DNA of 39,029 nt from Bacteroidota bacterium (GTDB lineage Bacteria; Bacteroidota; Bacteroidia; M30B66), in NCBI GenBank assembly GCA_027490225.1, contig JAIXYK010000058.1, positions 1-39,029 of the forward strand. Direction: 5' to 3'. The position numbers were made by a program, and so were the translations under genes. This document shows, piece after piece, positions 23,652 through 31,329 of the stretch. A model generated the notes under the pieces. It was not told the origin of the DNA. It searched no databases and worked only from the letters and a program-made list of their open reading frames with translations. Every line of letters begins with the position of its first letter. The stretch's first letter is position 1.

Positions 23652-24809
23652 TTGAAACCTCAATTGAGGTCAATTCTTTCGATATTACAAATAATAGCAG
23701 GATTTATCATCCTGCTTTTTTCATTTGTAGCAATTGTTCCTCTTCCAACAATTAGTGGAGCTATTTTAAACATGATGATCATAGAAGGTAAACCATACCT
23801 ACTTTTCATATCAGTTATTTTGCTGTTTTTGCCATTCGCCCGAACATGGAAAAGGTGGCTTTTCCCAATTATTTCAATTGCAATTCTTTGCATTGCACCT
23901 GTATCTTCTTATTTTGTAATCCGAACAATAACGCAATCAATCAATCAGTCTTTTGGTAAATATGTGAAAGTTAGCAGCAGCTTTTCTTTTTCCGATTATT
24001 GTTTATCACCAGCAATTGATTTTGTTCCTCAAAGTGTTTTAACAAAAAATGAAGATGGTATAAACATAGATTTCAATGCATATTTTCCAGAAACAAATTC
24101 ACAAAAAAAACCACTTGTGGTTCTAATTCATGGTGGAGGATTTACGTCAGGAGACAAAACTCATATGCATCAATTAGGGCAATGGTTAGCCAAGCAGGAG
24201 ATAAACGCAATATCCTTAAACTATTCACTTGCTCCCCAAAATAAATATCCTAGTCAGTGCAAAGAAGTAATTGCTTCTATAGATTACTGCAGAAAAAATT
24301 ACAATAGACAAATCAATTTTGATAAAATCTTTTTGGTTGGAGCTTCAGCAGGTGCAACTATCGCGTTAAACACAATAGGATATCTAAAAAACCAAAGCGA
24401 TTCTAATGCTATCGGCACTTTAAATGCTATAAAAGGAGTAGTTAATTTATACGGAATTACAGATGTTCAATTTGAACTAAGTTCACAGTTTAAAAGTATT
24501 TATGACTTAAAAAATATGATTCAAGATTATATTGGGGTAGAAAAGAATAATTTTAGATTGCTGCCAGCAGAAGCTTGTCCTCTTTTAAATAAGGGATTTT
24601 GTAACAAACCTGTAATCAGCATTCATGGTTCAAAAGACAATATTGTACCTTCAGAACATGCCAGGTTATTACATGTAATATTAACACAAAATAAAATACC
24701 CAATCTTTACATAGAATTGCCTTGGGCAACTCATAGTTTTGAACATCCACTTTCAGGACCTTCCGGACAGGTTGTTAGAAATACTATTGAATTTTTTGTT
24801 AAAAATTGA
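23652..24809 (+). CDS. Membrane-anchored alpha/beta hydrolase (esterase-like)
   Basis: 385 residues from TTG at 23652. No in-frame ATG lies between the upstream stop at 23634 and codon 41, and starting there would cut the first membrane helix, so TTG is preferred. Three hydrophobic helices at about 8-32, 48-65 and 69-90 are followed by a soluble esterase/lipase domain of the HSL/BD-FAE type. It has oxyanion H-G-G-G (His160), nucleophile G-A-S-A-G (Ser232), an acid in HGSKDNIVP and a His in WATHSFEHP. The membrane-anchored hydrolase probably acts on acyl esters at the envelope. Substrate unknown. Confidence 0.85.
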   Translation: MKPQLRSILSILQIIAGFIILLFSFVAIVPLPTISGAILNMMIIEGKPYLLFISVILLFLPFARTWKRWLFPIISIAILCIAPVSSYFVIRTITQSINQSFGKYVKVSSSFSFSDYCLSPAIDFVPQSVLTKNEDGINIDFNAYFPETNSQKKPLVVLIHGGGFTSGDKTHMHQLGQWLAKQEINAISLNYSLAPQNKYPSQCKEVIASIDYCRKNYNRQINFDKIFLVGASAGATIALNTIGYLKNQSDSNAIGTLNAIKGVVNLYGITDVQFELSSQFKSIYDLKNMIQDYIGVEKNNFRLLPAEACPLLNKGFCNKPVISIHGSKDNIVPSEHARLLHVILTQNKIPNLYIELPWATHSFEHPLSGPSGQVVRNTIEFFVKN

Positions 24810-24830
24810 TTTTCATACTTTCTAATTTCA

Positions 24831-24838
24831 TACATTTG
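24831..24838 (+). promoter_or_regulatory. Perfect -7 box for the di-haem peroxidase gene
   Basis: TACATTTG matches TAnnTTTG exactly, 23 nt before the ATG at 24862. A TTG at 24806-24808 lies 22 bp upstream. Confidence 0.6.
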
Positions 24839-24861
24839 ATTTGAATTTAAATAACCATCAC

Positions 24862-25989
24862 ATGAAAAAGATTCACTTGTTGCTTCTTGCTAGCGTTTGT
24901 TTAGCAGTTGCTTGTATCAAAGAACCTGTTTTAAACGAAACAAAAAAACTATCATTGAATCTACCTAATCAGCCAGATTCATATTATGATGCATCCTTTG
25001 ACTCTTCTCTCAATCATAAAGCTCAATTGGGAAGAGTCTTGTTTTACGAAAAGCAGCTATCCTTAAATAACACAATCTCTTGCGGAAGTTGCCATAAACA
25101 AGCTTTTGCATTTGCAGACAATGAAAGATTTAGTAAAGGTTTAGAAAATAAACGCACTTCAAGAAATTCACCACCATTACAAGATTTTAGCAATGTAAAT
25201 TTGTTTTTCGATGATGCTGAAGGGCCACCAAATCCAATAGATCTACTTCCAGGTTTTGGCGGAAATGAATTTTTTTGGGATGGTAGACAAAACAATTTAA
25301 AAGATCTGATTTTAAAACCTGTTGCCAATCACATAGAAATGGGAATTAACGACGTAAACATGTTAATTCCTAAACTAAATAACTTACCTTATTATAAAGA
25401 GCTATTCAACAAAGCGTATCAATCTGAAGAGATTACATTGGATAAAATTTCAGATGCAGTAGCTGTATTTATTCAGGCAATGAATACAAATAATAGCAAG
25501 TTTAACAAAGTAATGTTTAATCAGGTGTCTTTTACAGGTCTAGAAAAAAGTGGATTTGATCTATTCTTCGGAAAATACCCATGTGGATCATGTCATCAGA
25601 TTAATCCAGGTTCTTATTTCTCAGGTGGATTTATGAATATTGGCTTAGACGATAAAATTAACGACCGCGGGAGAGCAGCAATTGACAATAATTCTTTTAA
25701 TGAAGGAGCTTTTAAAACACCTAATTTAAAAAATATCATGTTAACTGCACCTTACATGCACGATGGAAGATTCAACACTTTAGATGAAGTTATAGAGCAT
25801 TATTCTACAGGTATCAAAATGAATCCTTCTTTGAGTCCAATGTTGCGCGACGAAAAGGATTTCAATGCACCTAGAAAAATGAATGTAACAAATGAAGACA
25901 AAAAAGCTTTGATTGCCTTCTTGAATACTTTAACAGATCCTGTATTTGTTACCGACCCTAAATTTTCTGATCCATTTGTGATTAACTAA
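24862..25989 (+). CDS. Di-haem cytochrome c peroxidase/MauG family lipoprotein
   Basis: 375 residues from the ATG at 24862; a TTG at 24841 would add seven residues lying directly after the -7 box. Lipobox A-V-A-C (Cys18). Two haem-binding sites, CGSCH at 74-78 and CGSCH at 241-245, and TAPYMHDGRF at about 295-304 are typical of bacterial CCP/MauG enzymes, which reduce peroxide or oxidise a partner protein. An extra stretch of about 20 residues precedes the conserved FFWDGR (138-142). It is anchored in the envelope and co-oriented with a barrel-like gene that starts 2 bp after its stop. Confidence 0.93.
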   Translation: MKKIHLLLLASVCLAVACIKEPVLNETKKLSLNLPNQPDSYYDASFDSSLNHKAQLGRVLFYEKQLSLNNTISCGSCHKQAFAFADNERFSKGLENKRTSRNSPPLQDFSNVNLFFDDAEGPPNPIDLLPGFGGNEFFWDGRQNNLKDLILKPVANHIEMGINDVNMLIPKLNNLPYYKELFNKAYQSEEITLDKISDAVAVFIQAMNTNNSKFNKVMFNQVSFTGLEKSGFDLFFGKYPCGSCHQINPGSYFSGGFMNIGLDDKINDRGRAAIDNNSFNEGAFKTPNLKNIMLTAPYMHDGRFNTLDEVIEHYSTGIKMNPSLSPMLRDEKDFNAPRKMNVTNEDKKALIAFLNTLTDPVFVTDPKFSDPFVIN

Positions 25990-25991
25990 GT

Positions 25992-26702
25992 ATGAAATTA
26001 AAAATACACTTTTTTGTTGCATTAAGTTTTGCAATTCAACTCAATGCACAAAACAATGTTAATCCCGAAAAAGATGAAGAAATTAGAGATAAAAAAATTG
26101 TGCATCAAATTGGCTTTCAAGCCAATGCCCTAATTTCTCAATTGATTCCATTTGACCCAAACAGCCTTCCTGAAAATGTAAATCCTTATATTATTTACTA
26201 TTCATTAAATTCAGCAAAATCTGGTTGGGGTTTTAGAACTGGCGGAGGTTTGGTGTTAGATAAAAACGCGACCAACGATGGTATTACTGCAAGAAACATC
26301 AACAATAATAAATGGGGATTTAGAATTGGTGTTGAAAAGCAGTTTAACTTAAGTGAACGCTGGACCTCGGGTGCTGGATTCGATTTGTTGTATCAAACTG
26401 ACAAACAAATAACTAAAACTGTAACAGAATCTTTTATTAAAGCAACATCTGAAATCAATTCAAATACCACACAATTTGGAGGAGGTTTTATGGGCTGGAT
26501 TCGCTTTGCAATTTCTAAAAATGTTCTTTTAGGCACAGAAGCAAGTTTTTACTATTTAACAGGTAGCAACAGACTAATTACAAGAACTACGCAAGAAGGA
26601 CAAGGATTTCCATTTACAGAAACCAAAACAGATGATAAATTCGATATCAGTAATGGAAATTTTAACGTTCCATTGACATTGTATGTAATTGTAAGATTTT
26701 AA
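25992..26702 (+). CDS. Outer-membrane beta-barrel-like protein
   Basis: 236 residues with a signal peptide (about 1-19, ending QLNAQ). The mature part has alternating aromatic and polar strands (KWGFRIGVEKQFNL, WTSGAGFDLLYQ, TQFGGGFMGWIRFAI) and ends in a terminal Phe (LYVIVRF), which fits an outer-membrane barrel. I do not recognise a named family. It begins 2 bp after the di-haem peroxidase stop, so it is very likely co-transcribed and may serve with it at the envelope. Confidence 0.75.
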   Translation: MKLKIHFFVALSFAIQLNAQNNVNPEKDEEIRDKKIVHQIGFQANALISQLIPFDPNSLPENVNPYIIYYSLNSAKSGWGFRTGGGLVLDKNATNDGITARNINNNKWGFRIGVEKQFNLSERWTSGAGFDLLYQTDKQITKTVTESFIKATSEINSNTTQFGGGFMGWIRFAISKNVLLGTEASFYYLTGSNRLITRTTQEGQGFPFTETKTDDKFDISNGNFNVPLTLYVIVRF

Positions 26703-26783
26703 AATAAATCCTTAAAGAGTTCGATTTCTTATTATTTAATTGAATTATAAAAACTTATTTATAAATTGGGGTAAAACCTTTTT

Positions 26784-26845
26784 CCATGGCTATTCAGCCT
26801 ACTCAACAACACTGCCCAATTATTAATTATTCCTTATTAATTATT
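26784..26845. repeat. 62-bp direct repeat, copy 1
   Basis: From CCATGGCTATTCAGCC to TTATTAATTATT, this matches 28526-28587 with 4 mismatches in 62 bp. It overlaps the last 19 bp of the T9SS gene, so the final residues IINKE and the stop codon are encoded inside the repeat. A 14-bp unit, GGAATAATTAATAA on the minus strand, contributes to its AT-rich end. Confidence 0.88.
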
Positions 26846-28359
26846 AATTTCTTCACCCCCACAATTTCTCCATACTCATTTACCAAACTAAGTACATATA
26901 AGCCATTTGTTACCACATTAGGTATGTTGTAACTTGCTTCTGCTGCAGTTATAGCACCACTGCAGACCTTTTGTCCCAAGGTATTGCTCAGTTCCCAACG
27001 CAGTTGCTGGTTTTTAGGCAAACTGATACTAAATACACCATTACTTGGGTTTGGAAACACCCCAAACTGTAAGCCCTTGGGTAAAATTACTTGCACTCCA
27101 CTTACTATGGTATCGCAAGGACTACCCAGCAATTTGCCTAACCTAAAGTTAGCAAAATTAGATGGGGAAATAAATCCTGTGATATTGATTACAGTATCAC
27201 TGTTTTCAACAAATTGAAAATCTGGATAAGGTGCGTTAGGATTAAATATTGTACTTAAAGTTTGTATACTCGAGTCGCTTGCTGCATCTACAATAATTCT
27301 GCTTCCCATGAGTATATTTTTATAATTTGGTGTTAGCTGAACATTACCAATTTCTGTAAAGTGCTGAAACGCTCCCGTTTCTAAGTCATATTGTAAAGTA
27401 CCTCCACCTTCTAAAGACGGACCAGGCACAGAAGACCTTCTTATATACAATTTACTTCCATCAGGGCTTATAGTGCAAGCTGTCCAATCACCGGGTTGTA
27501 ATGAATCGCTTAAATCGTGAAATTCCATATTGCTTAAGCTACCGCGACATCTATCAAAATCGTATCCGTACAAATACTTATTTTCTTTGCCAGTAAAATG
27601 AATCAATCTATTCCCTTCTTGGTTAAAGTAAGTAAATGTCTCCCCTTGTTCCCTGTGGGTAGCTTCAGGAATTGTTATTTTTTCAAGTAATAGCCCCGAA
27701 GGACTTAGTATACCTATATAATATTCATCTTCATACCTGCCAGGTTTTATCACCCACCAATCTCTGCCATTGGCATGCCTGCAAGCTTGCATATCACCAG
27801 GAGCCGTGAGTTCATCTAATAAAACATTGTTTTTAGAAATTAAACTTTGAGTAGGAATATCCAAATAAGCATAAGTAAACAAAACATCGTACTTACGCAC
27901 CCCCGTGCCTAAATCCATAATTTTATATTGTCCATAAAACAAATACGCCTTTGTGCTATCGCCTGGATCGTTTAAGAAAAGTGGCCCTAAAGAATTTAAA
28001 ACCATTGTAGAGTCGTAATTGTCATTAGGCCACGGTATGTCTGCTCGCCATAATTTATGCGCTAAAATATTGCCTTGGCTATTTACTAGTCGCCAGCCAT
28101 TACTCGCAAATAGCAAATCTCCCGTGGTATTATCAGAAAATGCCGCCCTACTGTAACTGGTAGATAAATTTAAACCAGCATTCTCATTAATACTTTCTAA
28201 ACTATCTATATTAAATTTATAAATACTACTACCATAAGGTATATTACATCCTTGAGGTAAAGAGTAATCACAATAACCTACAGCCAAACAATCTGCTTCT
28301 CGTTGTGCATTTAATCTAAGAATACACGCAAAAAAAATAAAAATAAAATTAATTTTCAT
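26827..28359 (-). CDS. Secreted protein with T9SS type A sorting domain
   Basis: 510 residues. Signal peptide (about 1-18, ending RLNAQ), then a large region of strands and turns with repeats such as KYLYGYDFDRC and SPDGSKLYIRRSS, compatible with a beta-propeller-like fold. The C-terminal 80 residues match a T9SS type A sorting domain (GVFPNPSNGVFSI, LSNTLGQKV, TNGLYVLSLV, ending KKLIINKE). It should be exported through the outer membrane and attached to or released from the surface. No enzyme motif is visible. It is monocistronic with repeats on both sides. Confidence 0.85.
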   Translation of the reverse strand: MKINFIFIFFACILRLNAQREADCLAVGYCDYSLPQGCNIPYGSSIYKFNIDSLESINENAGLNLSTSYSRAAFSDNTTGDLLFASNGWRLVNSQGNILAHKLWRADIPWPNDNYDSTMVLNSLGPLFLNDPGDSTKAYLFYGQYKIMDLGTGVRKYDVLFTYAYLDIPTQSLISKNNVLLDELTAPGDMQACRHANGRDWWVIKPGRYEDEYYIGILSPSGLLLEKITIPEATHREQGETFTYFNQEGNRLIHFTGKENKYLYGYDFDRCRGSLSNMEFHDLSDSLQPGDWTACTISPDGSKLYIRRSSVPGPSLEGGGTLQYDLETGAFQHFTEIGNVQLTPNYKNILMGSRIIVDAASDSSIQTLSTIFNPNAPYPDFQFVENSDTVINITGFISPSNFANFRLGKLLGSPCDTIVSGVQVILPKGLQFGVFPNPSNGVFSISLPKNQQLRWELSNTLGQKVCSGAITAAEASYNIPNVVTNGLYVLSLVNEYGEIVGVKKLIINKE

Positions 28360-28394
28360 TAAATGGTTTAGGCTTGTAATAACATTATTTTCTT

Positions 28395-28402
28395 CAAAAT
28401 TA
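28395..28402 (-). promoter_or_regulatory. Perfect -7 box for the second T9SS gene
   Basis: On the minus strand TAATTTTG matches TAnnTTTG exactly. It ends 35 nt before the ATG at 28359. No clear TTG -33 element is seen. Confidence 0.55.
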
Positions 28403-28430
28403 ATCGAATTATTGAAACTAGATAAAAATT

Positions 28431-28489
28431 TGGGTTAGAACCCAATGGAAATTGGAGGAATTCATAAATCCATTGGTTAAAACCAATGG
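28431..28489. repeat. Two perfect palindromes
   Basis: TGGGTT-AG-AACCCA (28431-28444) and CCATTGGTT-AA-AACCAATGG (28470-28489) are perfect inverted repeats with 2-bp spacers, in a stretch full of CCAATGG/CCATTGG words. They could extrude as cruciforms or bind a dimeric protein. The ordered repeats suggest a family of intergenic elements rather than an operator. Confidence 0.85.
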
Positions 28490-28541
28490 CAATGCAGTTG
28501 AATCCCTTGGCAATGCAGTTAAACCCCATGGCTATTCAGCC
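28487..28541. repeat. 21-bp tandem degenerate repeat
   Basis: TGGCAATGCAGTT (28487), TGGCAATGCAGTT (28508) and TGGCTATTCAGCC (28529) start exactly 21 bp apart. The third unit begins 3 bp inside copy 2 of the 62-bp direct repeat, so the two features overlap. Confidence 0.8.
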
Positions 28542-28587
28542 TACTCAAGTAGACAGCCCAATTATTAATTATTCCTTATTAATTATT
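28526..28587. repeat. 62-bp direct repeat, copy 2
   Basis: 58 of 62 positions match copy 1 at 26784-26845, including CCATGGCTATTCAGCCTAC and the GGAATAATTAATAA unit (minus strand). Copy 2 is noncoding and sits upstream of the T9SS gene, so the two copies flank that gene in the same orientation. Confidence 0.88.
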
Positions 28588-28628
28588 CCTTTGCCTTTCT
28601 AATTCTCACACGCTCTACCTTCCTAAGA

Positions 28629-28694
28629 TGCCCGCACGAGTGGGTGAGCCAAGCACCTTGTGCAGGCGAACACGCGGCCCGCAGGGACGTGCCC
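28629..28694. repeat. GC-rich structured intergenic element (copy B)
   Basis: A GC-rich 66-bp block just downstream of the DoxX-type gene stop (28721, minus). Minus-strand reading: GGGCACGTCCCTGCGGGCCG, then CGTGTTCGC, a GCAC-AAG-GTGC hairpin, GGCTCACCC and CGTGCGGGCA. The outer GCACG and CGTGC can pair. The TTCGC/GCTCA layout resembles copies A and C, though sequence identity is weaker. Confidence 0.6.
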
Positions 28695-28720
28695 AAAAAA
28701 CATTTTTTAATGGTAGTTCC

Positions 28721-29854
28721 TCATTTAAAATACGTTTTTTTCACCGCATCTAAAGCAGGAAAATCATTATGGTGCCACATGCCCACAACCACCGGACCTT
28801 TTAAAAGCATGAGTCCAGGATTGCTGCGAATCATGGTTTTGAGCTGTGTGGCGTCTGTTATGTAATAGTTGTAAGGCGCTTGCACTTCGTGGCGGAATTC
28901 ATCTATTACAGATGGAATATCAGAGGTGAGTCCGTAAAATGGAATCTTGTTTTTTTCGCATAAACTGGCAAAATCGTTTACTTGGGGCTGCACACCTCTG
29001 TCGGCTTTGGCCAAATTGTAACTTACCAAGAAAAACTGGTAACCTTTGTAAGCGAAAATGTCTTGTGTAATGTCCTCCCCTTCTACTGTTGAAATGTTAA
29101 AATCGTGAATGGGAGCCTTAACTTCTGGCGTAATTTCAGTCTGCTTTTGGTCTACAAACTGGTATTTCAAGGTATCTACTTCCCAGCTGATGGTGTCTTG
29201 ATAAGGTGGCTGCTCAAATTCTTCTACTTTGCCAGTTTGCAGGTTCTTGTATAAAAATTTAGTATCGAACTTGGGAGGAATGCCGCCTTGCATGCCTTTT
29301 TGAATGTCTTTACCAATAGCATATGGACGGAAATCTATCACTGGCAAATGGTTGTAAGTGTAAAAAGGAAAATAAATGGTGAATGCCAACGAAACTAAAA
29401 ACAACACATTCAACACTTTAGCACTCGCCAATGGACGAATGTATTTTTGACCAATTAACAAAATACCAATTAAAACAAGCAATGCAATGTCCTTTTGGAA
29501 AGATTCCCATGGCTTTAATTTTAAGGCATCGCCAAAGCAACCGCAATCTGTAACTTTATTGTAATAAGCTGAATAAAAGGTGAGGAAAGTAAAGAATACA
29601 ATCATCAACATTAACAACCAAAGCGTAAGTTTAATGCGGCTTCCCAGCAATAACAAAACACCGAGTGCTACCTCAACAATGCAAATAAGTGAAGCTTGTA
29701 AAACGGCTGTTGAAATTAAAAATTCGGTACCAAAAACCTGATAATATTCTTCCAGTTTGTAAGCAAAACCTATGGTATCGTTCGCCTTGATTAAACCTGA
29801 AATGATGAATAAAACGCCTACTAAAATGCGGCAAATGAGTACTAAATATTTCAT
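28721..29854 (-). CDS. BT_3928-type DoxX-family membrane protein
   Basis: 377 residues. The N-terminal about 130 residues form the four-helix DoxX region (LICRILVGVLFIISGLIKAND, VALGVLLLLGSRIKLTLWLL), followed by another hydrophobic segment at about 145-165. The C-terminal half (about 230-377) looks like a soluble thioredoxin-fold remnant with no CXXC. This layout fits the conserved Bacteroidota BT_3928 family as I remember it; the function is unknown. The DUF1599 gene ends 49 bp upstream on the same strand, a pairing I recall as conserved in the phylum. The triose-phosphate isomerase gene often found next to them is not here. Confidence 0.85.
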   Translation of the reverse strand: MKYLVLICRILVGVLFIISGLIKANDTIGFAYKLEEYYQVFGTEFLISTAVLQASLICIVEVALGVLLLLGSRIKLTLWLLMLMIVFFTFLTFYSAYYNKVTDCGCFGDALKLKPWESFQKDIALLVLIGILLIGQKYIRPLASAKVLNVLFLVSLAFTIYFPFYTYNHLPVIDFRPYAIGKDIQKGMQGGIPPKFDTKFLYKNLQTGKVEEFEQPPYQDTISWEVDTLKYQFVDQKQTEITPEVKAPIHDFNISTVEGEDITQDIFAYKGYQFFLVSYNLAKADRGVQPQVNDFASLCEKNKIPFYGLTSDIPSVIDEFRHEVQAPYNYYITDATQLKTMIRSNPGLMLLKGPVVVGMWHHNDFPALDAVKKTYFK

Positions 29855-29903
29855 AATGTTGAATTTTATTTTTTAAAAATCGCGGTGCCCCATTCGACAA
29901 AAA

Positions 29904-30449
29904 TCAAGCCTTTTGTTCTTCAATTTTTATGAGCGCAAAAATAGCATAGTTCACAATGTCCATGTAATTGGCATCAACTCCTTCTGAAATCAAGGTGGTG
30001 CCTTTGTTGTTTTCTATTTGCTTGATACGTAGCAAACGCACCAAAATCATATCGGTAAAAGAACTGATGCGCATGTCACGCCAGGCTTCCCCATAATCGT
30101 GGTTCTTGAGCATCATTAAATCTTTGATAGATTGAATTGTTGCGGTGTACCAGGATTCTGTAGTTACTAAATCGAGTTCTAATTTATGAATGTCTTTCCC
30201 TTCCAATTGAATGAGGCCCATGATGCCATAATTCACAATTCCAATAAATTCAGGTTCAATGCCTTCTTCTATTAAATGGGTACCTTTTTCTTCAATTCCA
30301 CGAATTCTACTTGCCTTTATATACAGTTGATCGGTTATAGAACTTGTTCTTAATATTCGCCATGAAGTGCCGTAATCTGCCGTTTTCTTCATAAATATTT
30401 CTTTACATTGTGCTATAACTTTGTCAAATTGTACCGATGTTTGCTGCAT
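29904..30449 (-). CDS. DUF1599 protein with internal duplication
   Basis: 181 residues made of two similar all-helical halves, about 14-82 and 109-177. Each half has D-Y-G-x-x-W-R, an R-I-x-x-I-E segment, an E-G turn and I-V-N-Y-(A/G)-I near its end. The family is DUF1599, of unknown function and typical of Bacteroidota. The first ATG at 30449 fits the family start; the next Met (codon 20) would remove the first helix. Its start codon shares two bases with the folP start on the other strand. The BT_3928-type gene follows 49 bp downstream. Confidence 0.9.
   Translation of the reverse strand: MQQTSVQFDKVIAQCKEIFMKKTADYGTSWRILRTSSITDQLYIKASRIRGIEEKGTHLIEEGIEPEFIGIVNYGIMGLIQLEGKDIHKLELDLVTTESWYTATIQSIKDLMMLKNHDYGEAWRDMRISSFTDMILVRLLRIKQIENNKGTTLISEGVDANYMDIVNYAIFALIKIEEQKA
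30416..30423 (+). promoter_or_regulatory. Perfect -7 box for folP, inside the DUF1599 gene
   Basis: TAACTTTG matches TAnnTTTG exactly and lies 24 nt before the folP ATG at 30448. It falls inside codons 9-12 of the divergent DUF1599 gene, so one sequence serves as both code and promoter. Confidence 0.6.
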
Positions 30450-31329
30450 GAACCTTGATTTAAACAGCGCGAAAATACATCCATCTTCTCAAATTCCTAC
30501 ACTTCAACTGCGGGGAAATATCATAACTTTTGAAGAAACCCAAGTAATGGGAATTGTAAATATTAATTCGGATTCGTTTTTCGCCGGAAGTCGCGCTACA
30601 GCATTAGACGCCATTTTAAAATTAACAGAAAAACACATTACTGAAGGTGCCACATTCATTGACATTGGCGCCAGCAGCAGCAAGCCCGGTTCTACAATAA
30701 GCAATGCTGAAGATGAATGGAAAACGCTGGAAAGCATTATTCCTGAATTGCTACAAGCATTTCCAAATACTTATTTTTCAATTGATACTTACCACAGTTT
30801 GGTTGCAAAAAATGCCATTGAAATGGGCATTGATATTGTGAACGACATTTCATCTGGAAGCATTGATAACACGATGTTTGACACAATTGCCGCATTGAAT
30901 GCTCCTTACGTGTTGATGCACATGCAAGGCAATCCTCAAAATATGCAAATTGCGCCTCAATATGAAGATGTTACAAAAGAAGTTTTACTGTTTTTCTCGC
31001 AACAAATTCAAACCTTGAGGCAAAAAGGTGTTACTAACATTATTGTAGACCCTGGTTTTGGATTTGGAAAAACCCAAGCCCATAATTACCAGCTTTTTGA
31101 TGCTTTACCCCTATTTAAAAACCTACATGCACCAATATTGGTGGGCATTTCGCGTAAATCTATGGTTACAAAAGTGTTAAATGTTGATGCAGCCAATGCT
31201 TTAAACGGAACAACAGTGCTCAACACCTTAGCAATTCTAAATGGTGCAAATATTTTAAGGGTGCACGATGTGCAACAAGCAAAAGAGGCCATACACTTAC
31301 TTACATTTGCAAAAAATAATACCAATTAA
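30448..31329 (+). CDS. folP: Dihydropteroate synthase
   Basis: 293 residues from the ATG at 30448 (a TTG at 30421 lies within the -7 box and is unlikely). The enzyme condenses dihydropterin pyrophosphate with p-aminobenzoate in folate synthesis in the cytosol and is the sulfonamide target. Visible motifs: V-M-G-I-V-N-I-N-S-D-S-F, FIDIGASSSKPG, SIDTY, VNDIS, VLMHMQG, DPGFGFGKT, GISRKS and RVHDV. In the loop usually S-(T/S)-R-P-G the Arg is Lys here. The stop overlaps the cdaA ATG (TAATG). The start codon shares bases with the divergent DUF1599 start. Confidence 0.96.
   Translation: MNLDLNSAKIHPSSQIPTLQLRGNIITFEETQVMGIVNINSDSFFAGSRATALDAILKLTEKHITEGATFIDIGASSSKPGSTISNAEDEWKTLESIIPELLQAFPNTYFSIDTYHSLVAKNAIEMGIDIVNDISSGSIDNTMFDTIAALNAPYVLMHMQGNPQNMQIAPQYEDVTKEVLLFFSQQIQTLRQKGVTNIIVDPGFGFGKTQAHNYQLFDALPLFKNLHAPILVGISRKSMVTKVLNVDAANALNGTTVLNTLAILNGANILRVHDVQQAKEAIHLLTFAKNNTN

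Larger units (their letters stand above)
28360..28720. other. 361-bp intergenic region with palindromes and repeats
   Basis: This lies between the T9SS gene (start 28359) and the DoxX-type gene (stop at 28721), both on the minus strand. It contains a promoter box, two perfect palindromes, a 21-bp degenerate repeat, copy 2 of the 62-bp direct repeat and a GC-rich structured element, all listed separately. No credible gene is present. Confidence 0.8.

Noticed and set aside
28644-28865. 73-codon plus-strand frame over the GC-rich element
   Set aside because: It starts in the structured repeat and runs antisense into the DoxX-type gene; no conserved protein features.
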